Assembly (NCBI GenBank): GCA_934045905.1
Contig: OW203762.1
Span: 48,819,411-48,883,410, forward strand
Direction of reading: 5' to 3'
Source of the DNA: Leuctra nigra
Lineage: Eukaryota; Arthropoda; Insecta; Plecoptera; Leuctridae
Length of the DNA stretch: 64,000 bases
Shown here: positions 1 to 13,650 of the stretch, in pieces
Layout of the letters: the number at the start of each line of letters is the position of its first letter
Numbering within the stretch: position 1 is the first letter of the stretch
The notes under the pieces: generated by a model
The model's database searches: none
What the model saw: only the letters and a program-made list of their open reading frames with translations
Told to the model about the DNA's origin: nothing
Program-made: the position numbers and the translations under genes

Positions 1-235
1 ATTAACATACTGTCTCCAGATGCTGACAGTTAACTAATTGATTTCATCGACAAGCCAGTCAAGTAAATTCATTGTTTGAACAATTCGAAACTGAAGAGCG
101 TTAGTGTAGCTTAAGGTAGGGCAAGCGCGAGCGATTTTGCCGCTTGTTGCAGGCACTTTTTTGGATACGATTGGAGACCAAATGGGTGGACGAAATGATT
201 TGAAATGTAAATCGTCATTAGATAAAAGACAAACT

Positions 236-626
236 TAAGAGGGCTTGGTAGTGAGCGTGGCCTTGACGAGTTTTTTAATCGATTTTTATCAATAACTTTT
301 TCCAGTGTAATTGTTAACAAAATAGGGCTATGGACGTGAATTCAGAACAGTTCAATGAAAATAATTTCATAGTTTGGAATAAGCTATTAGTTTTATTGTG
401 TCCAGCAGGTGTTTAGAACCCGAAAATTACTACATTTTTGGGTTCTAAACACCTGTTGGACAAAATAAAACTAATAACTTATTCCAAACTATGAAAATAT
501 TTTCATTGAACTGTTCTGAATTCACGTCCATAGCCCTATTTTGTAAACAATTACACTGGAAAAAGATATTGATAAAAATCGAATAAAAATCTCTTCAAGG
601 TCAAACTCACTACCCAGCCGTCTTAA
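236..626. mobile_element. Foldback MITE with TTAA flanks
   Basis: Arms of about 185 bp, nearly reverse complements, meet around 430. Both outer edges carry TTAA (236-239 and 623-626), followed inward by GASGGCTKGGTAGTGAG. There is no ORF. By its TTAA sites it is a non-autonomous piggyBac-type element, with different ends from the one at 38760. Confidence 0.8.
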
Positions 627-2723
627 GGTTATCACATGGCACATTTTTAATTTTTTGCTTCCTTAATTAGTAATAATTATTTGATTTTTGGTGAAAAATG
701 CAGAGAGACAGTCTTCACAGTCTTCGTGTTTAGTCCTCAATCGTACCGGAAATTTCATCGTTTTGCGCGTTTTTTTTAAATAACCGACACCTAATTAACA
801 AGGCAAGAAGCAAATATTAAAAAGTGAATATACAATCAGACTGATCATGTTCCTATTAAACCACCACTTTAAGTCAGGTTTAAGCGCGTTTGCAATCCTG
901 ACTTCGGCAACACTAGTGCTTGTAGTTCAGAATTGATATTAGAGGGATGAGAACTGAATAATTAAAAACAAGTACTCGACCTAACCTCTCATCACGGCGT
1001 ATCTAAATTTAAACAACATGTACATAGCTGTAATTGTACCACTGCATTTCCAACAGGCGGCAGCTGAATGTGTTTCCATAACGACAATGCAAAGCAACAA
1101 GCAAACAACGCTTGGCTGGAGGCGCAACACGAGCCTCATGGTCGGAGTACAAGATGCGATTCACTTTTAGAGAATATCGAAGGTTGAATGTGACATTATT
1201 TGAGAATAGAATTCCTACAAAGAGGCATATTAATCATTTGACCGAATTAGTAATTATATCAGTTGACAACCATTCTCATTGCCTAAGATATTATTGTATA
1301 CAAATACCACTTCATCGACGCTTTCAAAGCTGTAGAATGCGAGAAAGAGGGCGCTGTTGTCGAGTCTAGTAGTGAAATATGGTTGATTAATTAGTGCAGT
1401 GTTGCCAACTCACTGCCACTGAAGACACGTCGAAGACAATCATTCATCACGTTCACGCCACACTACCAACACTTCCCTCGGAACTGATGATTTATTGTTC
1501 AACATCGCTTCCAAGACGCCGGCCAATTAGAGATCCGCCATGTTTATTCAGATCTTACGACCTCGTGGAATCATTTTAGACATGCAGAGTGAATTATGCA
1601 AAACCCTTCCAAGATGTAGTGAGAAGATATAACATCAACTACTGGACTACCATTCGAGTTCGTAGCGCACAGTGTTAGCCAATCACAAGCCTCGATAGTA
1701 AATTCCAAATATTTGAATTTTGTTGCAATATTTTTGGAACGTTTGTGAATGTTCATACATTTGCAATCCTAATAGATAACGCCTCTAACGCTTTAGCCGC
1801 CACACCGTTGTGGGTTTGAGTGTATTTCAGAAGAGTTATGCTGATGGCGTAGAAGTTATTGTACTACAAGTAGTGACCTACACGTAATGTCGAGGGCAGA
1901 GCGTATTGATTGCGTCATTACGGGCAGCTAATAGCGCCACTTAGCTACTAATTACTTGCATCGCGGCTTGTTGGTAGCAAGGGAGCACACTGCCGTAGGT
2001 GTAGTGCCATAATGTTGTCAGTGCCAGGCCAGCACACTCCTGTCATTGTCAGGAGTACGCAGCTTTTCCGGAGAACACATTCGGTTCATTTGACAAGTCC
2101 ACCAATGACCATGTTTAAGTGACAGGTTTGACGCATCTTAACATAGACATTGGCAACATTGTAAGGCGAAGGGGTCAGGGAGGGAAATGAAAGTGATAAG
2201 CTAACTCTGATACAATGCATGAATGCCATTGTCTCCTAGATAATGGAAAGTCCAATGTGTCCAGCCAGGACCGCGCTGCAGCGACTTTAGACTTGAACCA
2301 TCGAGTTGAACATGTTCTATTATTTGGCTCAAAGTTTCATTGAAATATGCATCCGTGTGATTTCAACTTCAGTGCGGTGGTCGCTGAGCATTATTCGCTC
2401 CTGAGACTGGATACATCCAGGATTGCTTCCAGAACTGTTTGTTATATCTTGACAAGCACATTTGAATAGCATATTATACTGTCCTGCCTAAATATGACTG
2501 ATAAGAATATTTTCGCATGGAAAAATAATTTGAAACAAACCTACTTTATATGCACATTACTTTGACAAATTGTTCGCGACGAGCGGCGTCGCTTAGTTGA
2601 GATTACATCAGAACGACGCTCGGTTTAAAAACCTAGATGTGCCTCATAACGACGAGGACAATTAGCCCGATTGCTCCGTGGAGGTTCTTGACGTGAGCGA
2701 GGTGCACGTGATGAGGTGCGAGG
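627..2723. other. Non-coding, no feature recognised
   Basis: Mixed AT-rich sequence with short chance frames only. No splice-flanked exon, RNA gene or clear repeat was seen. Confidence 0.5.
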
Positions 2724-3240
2724 GAGCGTCAGTAGGCGGCGTGGAGGCGGAGAGAGAGGACGTCCGCGACCCTCTGACGAGCGCGATCACAAGTGTGCGT
2801 CATTACACTGCTTGGAGCGTCAGTAGATGACATGGAGGCGGAGAGAGAGGACGTCCGCCACCCTCTGACGAGCGCGATGACGAGTGTGCGTCGGTACACT
2901 GCTCGGAGCGTCAGTAGTCGGCGTGGAGGCGGAGAGAGAGGACGTCCGCCACCCTCTGACGAGCGCGATGACGAGTGCGTCGCGGTGCCGCTCGCAACGT
3001 CACGACGCTGCCAGTGCGCGGCGTGGCGGCGGCGAGGGAGGACGTCCGCGACCCTCTGACGAGCGCGATGACGAGTGTGCGTCGGTACATTGCTCGGAGC
3101 GTCAGTAGGTGACATGGAGGCGGCGAGGGAGGACGTCCGCGACACTCTGACGAGCGCGATGACGAGTGCGTCGCGGTGTGCTCGCAACGTCACGACGCTG
3201 CCAGTGCGCGGCGTGTCGGCGGCGAGGGAGGACGTCTGCG
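2724..3240. repeat. GC-rich minisatellite, ~91/100-bp unit, six copies
   Basis: GGACGTCYGC recurs at 2758, 2849, 2940, 3040, 3131 and 3230, giving periods of 91, 91, 100, 91 and 99. Two unit types alternate: one with CGGAGCGTCAGTAG, the other with CAACGTCACGACGCTGCCAG. It is rich in CpG in an AT-rich setting. The overlapping open frames on both strands result from stop-poor units. Confidence 0.9.
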
Positions 3241-5702
3241 AGAGCTACTCAGCAGATCGCAACAAGCCGAGTGAATGGACAGGCAATCTCGCGGGAAAAC
3301 TCAGCGGAAAGGTCAGAAGGTAAAAGCCGAATACTATACATTATAGATGAAACACACTGCCAGCAGTGCAATGTGTGGGAGTTCAGAAAGTAATTAAAGT
3401 TTAAACCGGCTGTTGACAGAGTTTAAATCACGCAGTTCAATGGCGCTGCATGCCGCTCCACGCATAGCATTCACAATACGCATGGACAGTTGACATTTCA
3501 TTTCCCTTCAATGCTTGTTCTGATTGTGCAAATGTGTAGAGAATTCCACTCATTTCCATGAACAACAGCGACACACTCGATGAGCGTGAAATGCGTGCGA
3601 ACATCTCTCGACAATGTGTAATCAAATAACTGAATGAGAGGTGAAAGTGGCGGAGTTTTCACGAGCATTTCGCGCCGTTTAAGAGAGATTGAAGTTCATT
3701 TCGCCGGAGATGAAGAAATATCATTAAGAGGCCCGCGTTATGTACCCCGGCGCATCCGCCATTCAGCTCACGTGTCTCGACGCGCGATCGTAAACCGTAA
3801 TACGGCTCCGATAAAACGTAGCGACCGTATTGCTTTTCCATCCAGTCCGAGATCATCCCGACCCCTCGCGGAGAAAGCGGAACAAGTTGATAGCGTCAGA
3901 GATCATTTTTATGTCGTTCATGAATTCAGAGCGCCGTCTGGGGACAGAGAGTGGGCTGAGCAGAACAGACGATGACCGTTTGACCGATGATGCCTTTGGC
4001 TACACATTTAACATTCAAAAACCTGGATTATTCGTGGTACAAAGAGGGAACGCGTTGAAGCACGTATCCTGACAACTGATTTGTTGTCCAATGTTTCACT
4101 GTCGTCAAAAGCCTCGTTTCGCAGCTACTTTAGTGAAATGGCTTGAGGTGATCGAATTGTTTGAAAGGTAACGAGAACATCGGGCGCAGAGAAGACTGCA
4201 GGCTGCGACTGCTCGCTGAGTGCACGACCAATCAGAGGGCTTTGTTCTGTGTGTCGACTCGTTAGCTCCACTTCACACTGCATTATGAATGCATTTGTTC
4301 CAAACAAGTCAAGGACCAATCACAGAACACAGTTTAGTCTAACATCCGCTTCATTGTGGTTTCCGACCACTGTTCATAGATTTCTAACTTTTGTTGTTGC
4401 CAGTTTACTGCGGGTCACTGCAGAGTGACGTGACGGCAGTCATTTCAAATGTGTGCACGTTTATAGACTAAATAACTAGAGTGCCAAATTAATTACAGGG
4501 TTCAAAAGCACAGAGTTGAGTAAATAACGGCAGTAATAAAACATTTCAGAGAAAAAGTGCAAAATGTGTACGTATACACGAAGAGAGTTCTCATTTTCTG
4601 TACCTTACATTGTACTCATCAACTGTTCAAACAAATACTTCGTACCTAGTCGAAATCATTCTGGCGAAAAGTTAAATGAAGACAAAGTGTAAAATAAAAA
4701 GCACAACAATAGCAGCGCCCGACAATAGAATGCTGATGCAACGACACGATGTGCTTTTTCCCCGGGATTGTGTAGAAATGTAATTCCACTGCGAGAATGT
4801 GTCTGCTGAAGCGTCCCGGTGTTGATAAGAGCGCTGACGCGGCTTATCTCGACGACGCGAGGGAAGCGGAGGCAGGTGATGGCCAAGTGAAGAAGTTGCG
4901 TGTCGGGCTGAGACAGCACGCGCGGCTGATTGGAAACCACAGCGATCAATGACGCACACTTAGCCAACAGACAGCTGGAGGAGGTCAACTGCGTTTCATC
5001 CAGAAGTATACCCATCTTGGTCATTGTTGGCGAACATTGCAAACTTCGTAATTGAGGGTAGGCCACATTAAAAACTATCTAGGTCAGCTCTGCCTTTTAC
5101 AAAATTGAATATGCCATTGATCTTGGTCTACTATCTATTTATGTCAATCAACAATATATAGTAGCACACAAAGAAATTTTGTTCAAAGCAGATAGTAAAA
5201 GATTGTGGTCTATTTTCATCAAAGAGTGGGTTTCAAAACCAAGGAAAAACAATAATGTAATAATTGGATCCCACATCTGCCACCAAATGTGAAAAGCATT
5301 TTTTTGTGGAACTTCATATCGAACTGAACAACGTCAATACAATCGCAATGAAGACAGTCATGATGATCTCGAACAGCTTGATGACGTGTGCTGCTGATGA
5401 CGGGGAAGATGTCGCGCGTCCAGGAGGTCGCTGCTCCTGCTTTGTCCTCTATCCCGGTATTTACGACACTTCTCGGGATAGTTGGGACGCGACGCCAGTA
5501 TATTCCGCCGCACGTAGTTTAGCCGTTACTCCGAGCAGAACTGTGTAAATTAAGTCTCGACCACGCAGCGAAAAACAGATTATCTCTGGCGTCTTTTCCG
5601 AGATCAAGCGTCCAAGTGAGTGGGCGTCGCGGCGGCGTCGTTTCATGATATTCAAGAACAAAAGAATTGCCACACACTTTGTCTACGTGTTTTATTTCAC
5701 AC
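3241..5702. other. Non-coding, no gene recognised
   Basis: Several frames of 60-136 codons occur on both strands but overlap each other, lack splice context and show no domain. I read them as chance. Confidence 0.5.
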
Positions 5703-6257
5703 AATTGACCAATGTAGATCTCCTCCCCCCACTACGTCATAAAACAAAAGTCAATGTTTGGTCACTGACAGCTGTCAGTGACCAAACAACTGTCAGTTAA
5801 CAGCAAACAGCTGTTTCTTACAGAATTTAACAGTTTTACAATCTACAAATTGCTATTAATAATAGTAATGATTTAAACTATCTACTTGAATCTTGTTCAG
5901 TCTCAATTAACTTGTCATAAGAGAGCTAAGGCCTTTTTAAGTTGACGAAACAATCCAGTGACAGAAGCCATTAAAAAGTAAAACAATTTGGCAACATACC
6001 TGACAAAATATAATTTGTTTCGTTGTACCACTGTAATAATTGTCCAGCATATCATTAAATATGATTTATATGAGTTTAAATATATTGATTGTACTATTTC
6101 AAGTGGTAAATTAAACTATTAAACACGTGCTAAATTATTTGATCTTTTTGAATTTCATTTGTTTCAATGAAAAATTGTTATGTTTCTAAGAACCCTGGAG
6201 TTACCATGGTAATACTTTTGTCTTTCATAAGGCAACGCCCACCTTCATTGGTCAATT
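5703..6257. mobile_element. 555-bp TIR element, copy 1
   Basis: Perfect 12-bp ends AATTGACCAATG / CATTGGTCAATT bound an AT-rich interior that matches 26142-26697 almost throughout. There is no coding capacity. The target duplication is unclear. It contains a 32-bp perfect palindrome at 5756-5787 that is absent from copy 2. Confidence 0.85.
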
Positions 6258-8207
6258 CCACAAAGCACATCGTCGCCACGGTTTACTCAAGTGTACCATT
6301 TCGTCAATTATCTGGTTGGCTCAGGTTTAAAAACATTTTTAAATCGTGATCTTTGTTTTTCCAGGGGCCTTATACTGTATAACAATTTCTGATCTCACTT
6401 CGGTACGAATTTATTTCGGCGGAACGCTACCTTAAAGGCAGTGAAACGAATTCGTGCCGAAACGAGAACAAAAACAGTTGTGCAATTTCTTAGAACAAGA
6501 CACCTAGGTAATTGGAATATTGTAGAAAATAAATGAAAAAGTATGAGTAGGTGAATCGGACATACATTTTCATATTCCACAAGTAGCATTTCACCTATGT
6601 CGAAATAAATGACCGAATTGAATTAAAATATTTAGTCCTATCGATCTAAAAACGCCGTTTAAAAACGTATTTACTGAACTGACACGACGTAATGCGCCAC
6701 TATATGTCACGAAAAGCAAACAAACAAACTGAACAGTTCACACACACGCTAACGAGTCGACCAATGGCGATGCATATCCCTCGCTGTGTCTATACACACT
6801 ACACGAGGGTGTGAATAGCCCGCGCGGCGTGCTAATAGCCACCTGTTCGTTAATGCATCCCGTGTCAACAAAATACGACCCCTAGCCTCGCATCCTATGT
6901 TGCCATTCACCGCCGTGACAGATGATTTCATTGGCGAAGAGAGACAGCGCCGGGTTCAATATGGCAGCGCTGTTCTCCGCTTCAAAGAGATGTCATAAAG
7001 ATGTAGAAAATGATTGAGTTTAATACAATTCTCCCAGACGATTTGTTCAACAGAACTCTCGGGCCAGAAAGCGGAGGATGTGACTTGGAAAAAGTTGATG
7101 GCAGACATTTTGAGCAAATATCTTGTTTCCAAGCAGCATTCGAACAACAAGATCGGACTGGAGCTTTCGTCGCCATATTTAGAAAAACGGACGCCAAAAT
7201 AGTACAAAAGAGAAAATAAGTCATTCAGCACGATATGCCAGAACAAGAGTTTTAGTTTGTTAACATTCTAATTTGATAATTCGTGTCCACAGACAATTTC
7301 AATTTATTTTTTCGTCATACCTCTACCGATTAATGTAACCTATTCGTCAACGTAAACACATTGTCTTGAGTTTTATGCAGCGTGCTGCATTTCTGCACGA
7401 CATTTCTTTTTTTACCTAATATTCTGACATAAATTGTCTCAGTGTCTATGATTATTTTTAAAAAAATGCAGTTCGATTCTATATAAGGAGTATCTTTGTG
7501 TTTCTATCTATCGCTGAAAAACAATCGAACATTATGTCAATGTTTCAAAAGCCGAGTCAGCGAGATAGTTTTAAGTGTGGTCGTAGGGGAAAAACTTATT
7601 TTTTTCTGGATATTTTCTAAGATGTGGCGAAAGCTCAACCCAATCGCCCAGCAGCCAGGACTTTAATATATTTAATGGTACATGGAAACATAAACATGAA
7701 AAACTACTAGTAGAATAGTTAAAATTCTCGTAAAATATTGTAAAAAAAAACATCCTTGTATTCTCGGAGAATTGTAGAAATGGGCTATTTTTGTATAAAC
7801 AAAAAGCATCCCGATAATATCTGGATTCGAGTATTGCTTCCTGGGCTGCGTGTGCAGCCTCGCGGAAAACAGGCGCGCTGATGTTGCTGCCGTCAGGGGA
7901 AATTATCCCGTTTAAAACAAAGAAGTAATTTGACTGGCTCGCAATGACAGGTGGTCGTTATTTCACTACAGTGGTTTGCACTGACAGCTTGCTTCTGCAT
8001 TCATCAAACACAACTACCTGACAGCAACGAGCTCATCGTGCAGAAAATACAAAACAATCCTCTTCGAGTATTCCTCGATTATAATCAATGTATTGATCTA
8101 TTCTAGACGCAAGCGGGTGGATTCTGCAAGACTGCTCATGTTTTTAATATTCGTATTCTCCGTTTCGCTTGGGACTGAAACTGGCCATATTTCCCACTGT
8201 ATTCCAG
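6258..8207. other. Non-coding, no gene recognised
   Basis: AT-rich sequence with overlapping chance frames near 7000-7250. Nothing with splice signals or a domain was seen. Confidence 0.5.
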
Positions 8208-8230
8208 CTCTCTCTCTCTCTCTCTCTCTC
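8208..8230. repeat. (CT)n microsatellite
   Basis: An uninterrupted CT run of about 11-12 units, about 65 bases downstream of the donor of the 8403-8296 exon on its minus strand, where it reads as (GA)n. Confidence 0.9.
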
Positions 8231-8295
8231 CATGTAACGAAGGTATTGTGCCCCTCTAATCCCCGATCACGCATAACAACGTGTTCACGGCTTAC

Positions 8296-8403
8296 CTTCT
8301 CCTGCTCCAGGTCCGATGCGGCTGGAGAGAGGGATCCCGACGAGCTGAACATAGAGTGATCGTCCAGCGTCGGCGTCGCCTGACTCAGACCCTCCAGGAA
8401 CTC
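8296..8403 (-). CDS. Internal exon of an unidentified protein-coding gene
   Basis: 36 codons in phase 0 lie between a good acceptor (TTGTTTGCCCCGCAG|GAG) and a good donor (AAG|GTAAGC). The sequence starts EFLEGLSQ, has a Ser-rich centre with SSSGSLSP and ends DLEQEK, so it looks like a disordered, possibly phosphorylated stretch leading into a coiled coil. It is GC-rich compared with its surroundings. No neighbouring exon was recognised on either side. It could belong to a separate gene, or to a long Patj isoform that uses the internal donor at 33468; the phases agree, but that is speculation. Confidence 0.7.
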
Positions 8404-9232
8404 CTGCGGGGCAAACAAGGACAACGGCCATTAGCACGGGAACTCAGGTAACTCCACTCATTAGTTGCTAAGCAGCGAGGTAGTCGGCGTCACGACCATT
8501 GCGGACTTCGTGGGGCGCCGGTTACATTTCAACCATTAGTATCATTAGCAAGTATAAAACTATATCTTCTACAAGTAAGTTTCCTAATCAATGAACTAGT
8601 CTTATAAAGTATGCTACTGTCTAGTTATTGGCAGCAGTAAAATGGATGAAATTGTCATTAGAGAAAACAAAGCTGGACAAACCGACACACGATCCATCTG
8701 CTTGTTGCAATCAGTCCTACACGTGCCTCGCATGTAACACTAAGAAGTGACATCAGTTGGGTGAACAATGGCGAGATCATGATAAGCTGATAGTGCGTGG
8801 ATATTGACGCAATGTGGGCGTGGCGTGATTGATGAGCCACAGCGTGGAAACTAAGTGCGTGTGGCGATATCACGCACAATAGAACCGAACTATACGCACT
8901 CGGCTGGTTCTATGCGTAGATAGAAATGTGATCCAGGGGATAGAAATAATGAGTTGTGCGCTTGGTCAAAATGAATGAAAATCTGGGAAAACAGCAACCG
9001 TTTGCTCATTTCATTCAAAAATACTAAAAGTGTGTAGTTCACTTCAGGTACAACTAAAACTAAGACGATACTTTTAAACCAGAAGTGACGTATTTTTAAG
9101 TACCCAATGAGTTAAATGTTACACCAGTTATTTAGTCTAAGGTTACACTGTTATGCAACTTGCCGACGGATAATGATTATGGCGATAGATGAGATAACAT
9201 GATAAAGAAATTGCGACGGATTAAGAGATGAA

Positions 9233-9385
9233 GGAGGAGGTCATGGCCTATTAGTAAGGAGCTTCCCCAGAGTTTGACTGAGGAAACCTACTTAAAACCT
9301 CAGTCAGCAAGGTGGGATCGAACCCAGACCTACAGAGTGTAGAAGTGACGTCTGTCATTGATACTCCTATCAGCTAGAGCGATGT
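9233..9385 (-). mobile_element. tRNA-derived SINE
   Basis: On the minus strand an A box (TAGCTGATAGG, 9376-9366) and a perfect B box (GGTTCGATCCC, 9324-9314) are spaced as in a tRNA promoter. A non-tRNA tail follows (GAGGTTTTAAGTAGGTTTCC). The arms do not fold as a functional tRNA, so a SINE is more likely than a tRNA gene. Confidence 0.7.
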
Positions 9386-12165
9386 ATTCGAGCCAGCGGT
9401 GTCGACATTATCCCGGGCTACATTCAATCTAATCTGTCCCGCCAGCAACTTGTACCGCATCTCTCATTCAGCGTGAAATAAGTCGGCAAAGGTCCGAAGA
9501 GAAATATTGTTCAACTGATGGAACAATAAAGATGGACATGAATTGCGGGAGAATGTGGACAGGTTTCAGTCTAATAATACCACCGCCTTCACGAGTCGCG
9601 AGGTGAAAATCCGAGCGCGGGCGGGAAATATTATCTCTTGGGCCGTGAAACCAAGTTCATTGTTCACGTCATCGCATGCCGCCTGCGCTTCAATGTGGCG
9701 CTGGTTGGGAGCAGAGGACCAATTTTACAACCGATTTCATCCAACAACAAAAAACCGATGAAAGCAATTGTTTATTTGTATCCCCAAGTTGTTTTCTCAA
9801 CTATTTTATGAACGGACGTCTTAAAAAGCGCTACGAAGGAACCCGAAAATAATTTATAAAAGTTCCGGTTCCGGTTCAATAAATTTAAGTAAGAAGTCCT
9901 CAACCGTTTCAAACAATTTTAATCACATAGAGAGATGGAGGGACCCTTTTGTCGGTATCCAAGGAGTTATTGGAATTAAAAAATGTAATATGCAGACTCT
10001 GCAAATATACAGTACAAATGTAGTCTCAATATTTAATTATTTCTTGTGGATTTCCAAATGGTATGGAAATGAAAATGCAGTTCTTATAGTGTAAGGAAAG
10101 AACCACTAAATGATCGAGGGGAGAGGGGACTCTATTGGACTCTATGGAGAGAACGTTTAATTTAAAATATAAGTGCGATGCCGATTGTCAGGATAATGAA
10201 GATTCCTATTCTGGTTCTAAAAGTACGCAGACTCCTCGAGTTCCGGTTCGGACTCCTTGTGCTAATGGACTTCATGCAACGCCCAGGTAGTTAGTTATCA
10301 GCTCTGTTGTTCCCCTGCCTCTGCTTTAGCCAGCCCTGCATCCAGCAAGTTCAATTACATTTTCGTTCTTCAATGCTGTTGGAACTTGTTTTTCTCACTT
10401 CGTCGGTAAGTGTCGAAATGCGGTGCATTGTGCTGACCCCGACTCGGGATTACCTCCATTGACGTCTCGCAAGCGCCGACACTTGACAGCAAAGAAACTT
10501 GCTCGCGGTTTAAAGTGTTTGCTTGACACACTTCTCATTGATAACATGAACAACTCTCGTCTGCTGAGGATTACTTATCGATCCGTGGACAACATTTCCT
10601 CCGAATGCTGAGGCAGAGTAATGAAAAGTTCGCTACCTCGGCCTGACGTCGAGAAAACCGCTTAGAAGAGAGTTGCGAGCGACTCCAGGTTAAACAGTAA
10701 ACTTCTAGTGAATCTGGGTCCCTGGAAAGTTAAATGACATGACGTAAGAATCCTGCAATAGACCAAAATATCTAAGTGGTTCTGATTTCTTTAGGAAAAT
10801 CACCTGCTGCTCGATTTCCAGATTTATATTATACCCTTTCAGACAGTCACTTGAATATAGTATGTTGAAGGTACATTAAAATAACATCGAAATGTAAGGA
10901 AGTAAGAATCTAAGGAATGTAAGGAATGTAAGGAACACCACTGTTGTTATGTCAGATTACCTATCAGTAAAGTAGTAAACTATAAATATTTTCCGGTGAA
11001 AAAGACATCTAGAAATCAATTTTACTTTTACCTAGAAATCAATAGGTAAACGAACATGATAGTGATGAATCTTTTGTACAAAAAATGGCCGGATCCATTA
11101 CTTCATTTAACTTGTAATGCAAAACGAACATCACACAAATAAAACAGAGATTCGAGCCAGAAGTTTAATGGAGACGCTCGCTCCGTTCCTTGGTATTTTC
11201 CAACGTACTTTGGATGATTATTTTCTTTGCTAATTCCTTTCATTTCCGCTGAGAAGACAAGAGGGAATATTATTCTCTATTTAAATATTTCAGTGACATT
11301 GCCAGTTTCCTGCGGCAGCGCGCGCATCCACACTCTTTCCAATCGCGTATTGAAAAGTCTCTCCCAGTGTTAGCGTGCTTTTGAACTCGGTGAGCAAATA
11401 GGTCGGTAGTTCGGTCACTCGAGATGTACTTGCTCTGGCAGAGCGCCACACGCTGCGTTCATCATGGCGGACAATTGATCGCGTTCGTTCAGGAAGCCGT
11501 GGAAATTAACATACAAGATTAGTGTTTTGCGTTGTTCAAAGTTCGACAGTTTAACAACATTATCAAAGTTTCTAAACCCTCGCGATGCCATGTGGAGACG
11601 CGACGCAGGTCATTTTATCGCTCAACTTCATCGCCAATGAATTATTGTCTCAACTAACTGATGACAACAGTTGTCACAACTTTCACAAGTGGCCAGCATA
11701 ACGTCGTGCCTTTGATAGCTATAGACCAATGAGAAGCACTAACGTTTCACATAAGCCAAATCAAATTACAAAATGTTGTTTCCACATCCATCTAGAAGTT
11801 CGAAGGGGATAAGCCCAGCTGAACACGTGGACACACACTATTTTGGGCATGAAACGCCCCTGGGCAAAACCTTGGAAAATAATCTCGTCAGCTCAGCATG
11901 TAAATTTTATTTGAATAGTAAATGGAAATAAACGAGGGACAACGTCAAAATTGTAGCGCGAAATAACAAGAAATCTACGGCATGAAATTAGCACCGCGAC
12001 TCTGGATTAATCGAAAAACCATGTCCTCGCCTGAAGCGCGCTTCAATCTCTGCTTAATTAACATGTTTAGCGGAGTATTTGCTTTGCCCACATGAAGATC
12101 TGCATGTATTAAATGTAGCCCTCCAGCCGCAGACATGACGCACTAACGCACTGACGCACTAACGC
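9386..12165. other. Non-coding, no gene recognised
   Basis: Contains small direct repeats (for example AAGGAATGT near 10910) and GGTTCCGGTTC-like phrases near 9860 and 10230 that may be transposon remnants. No exon was recognised. Confidence 0.5.
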
Positions 12166-13210
12166 ACTAGCGGCCGGTGTAGGCGGCGGTGCGTCATAAC
12201 CACGCAAGACAGCGGCCAGGTAGGCGGCGGTGCGTCGTAACCGCGCAAGATAGCGGCCAGGTAGGCGGCGGTGCGTCGTAACCGCGCAAGATAGCGGCCA
12301 GGTAGGCGGCGGTGCGTCGTAACCGCGCAAGATAGCGGCCAGGTAGGCGGCGGTGAGTCGTAACCGCGCAAGATAGCGGCCAGGTAGGCGGCGGTGAGTC
12401 GTAACCGCGCGAGATAGCGGCCAGGTAGGCGGCGGTGCGTCGTAACCGCGCGAGATAGCAGCCAGGTAGGCGGCGGTGCGTCGTAACCGCGCTAGATAGC
12501 GGCCAGGTAGGCGGCGGTGCGTCGTAACCGCGCGAGATAGCAGCCAGGTAGGCGGCGGTGCGTCGTAACCGCGCTAGATAGCGGCCAGGTAGGCGGCGGT
12601 GCGTCGTAACCGCGCGAGATAGCGGCCAGGTAGGCGGCGGTGCGTCGTAACCACGCGAGATAGCGGCCAGGTAGGCGGCGGTGCGTCGTAACCGCGCAAG
12701 ACAGCGGCCAGGTAGGCGGCGGTGCGTCGTAACCGCGCAAGATAGCGGCCAGGAAGGCGGCGGTGCGTCGTAACCGCGCAAGATAGCGGCAAGGTAGGCG
12801 GCGGTGCGTCGTAACCGCGCGAGATAGCGGCCAGGTGGGCGGCGGTGCGTCGTAACCGCGCGAGATAGCGGCCAGGTAGGCGGCGGTGCGTCGTAACCGC
12901 GCGAGATAGCGGCCAGGTAGGCGGCGGTGCGTCGTAACCGCGCGAGATAGCGGCCAGGTAGGCGGCGGTGCGTCGTAACCGCGCGAGATAGCGGCCAGGT
13001 AGGCGGCGGTGCGTCGTAACCGCGCGAGATAGCGGGCAGGTAGGCGGCGGTGCGTCGTAACCGCGCAAGATAGCGGCCAGGTAGGCGGCGGTGCGTCGTA
13101 ACCGCGCGAGATAGCGGCCAGGTAGGCGGCGGTGCGTCGTAACCGCGCGAGATAGCGGCCAGGTAGGCGGCGGTGCGTCGTAACTCGTAACGTCGTAACC
13201 GCGCAAGATG
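12166..13210. repeat. 41-bp minisatellite, 25 copies
   Basis: AGGCGGCGGTG recurs every 41 bases from 12181 to 13165 without a single length change. Copies differ only by point substitutions (for example CGCAAGATA versus CGCGAGATA). The last unit is rearranged near 13185. No minus-strand frame of the unit has a stop, so frames of up to 381 codons appear, with a 41-residue period rich in APPPTW and THRRLPGR. No start context, splice signal or domain supports a protein. Confidence 0.95.
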
Positions 13211-13650
13211 ACTGTTGAACGACAGTTGTTCAACTCCAGCCGACATCATAGGAGAGATGTGCGAGCAGTGACGCGAACAAGCAGGCATTAAATCCAGACT
13301 CGAGATGGGGCATATTAACCCCCTCCCCTCCCCCCCCAACCATTACGTGTAATATCACCTATACAACCACACGATATGAACGACAACACTACAATTTAAG
13401 AGGGCATAAACTCGAAAAGCAGCAGAATGTACGATAATAATTGTGAACATCTAAAATAAGGTTCCGGAAAAAATTGTTAAAGATAGTTATTTTTACACAA
13501 ATTTTACAGTGCATCAAAATTGCACCAAAACTAATGACATTGAAAACAGATTTTCTCGGGGACATTTTTAACGAACCCTTATTTTCACCCTTACTCTCGA
13601 AGAATATGAAAATAGTCCAACCCAAATATTTCTTCCTGGATATGACACTG

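Noticed and set aside
12194..13339. A 381-residue Pro/Arg-rich protein
   Set aside because: It lies wholly within the 41-bp minisatellite, and the same peptide appears in all three phases.
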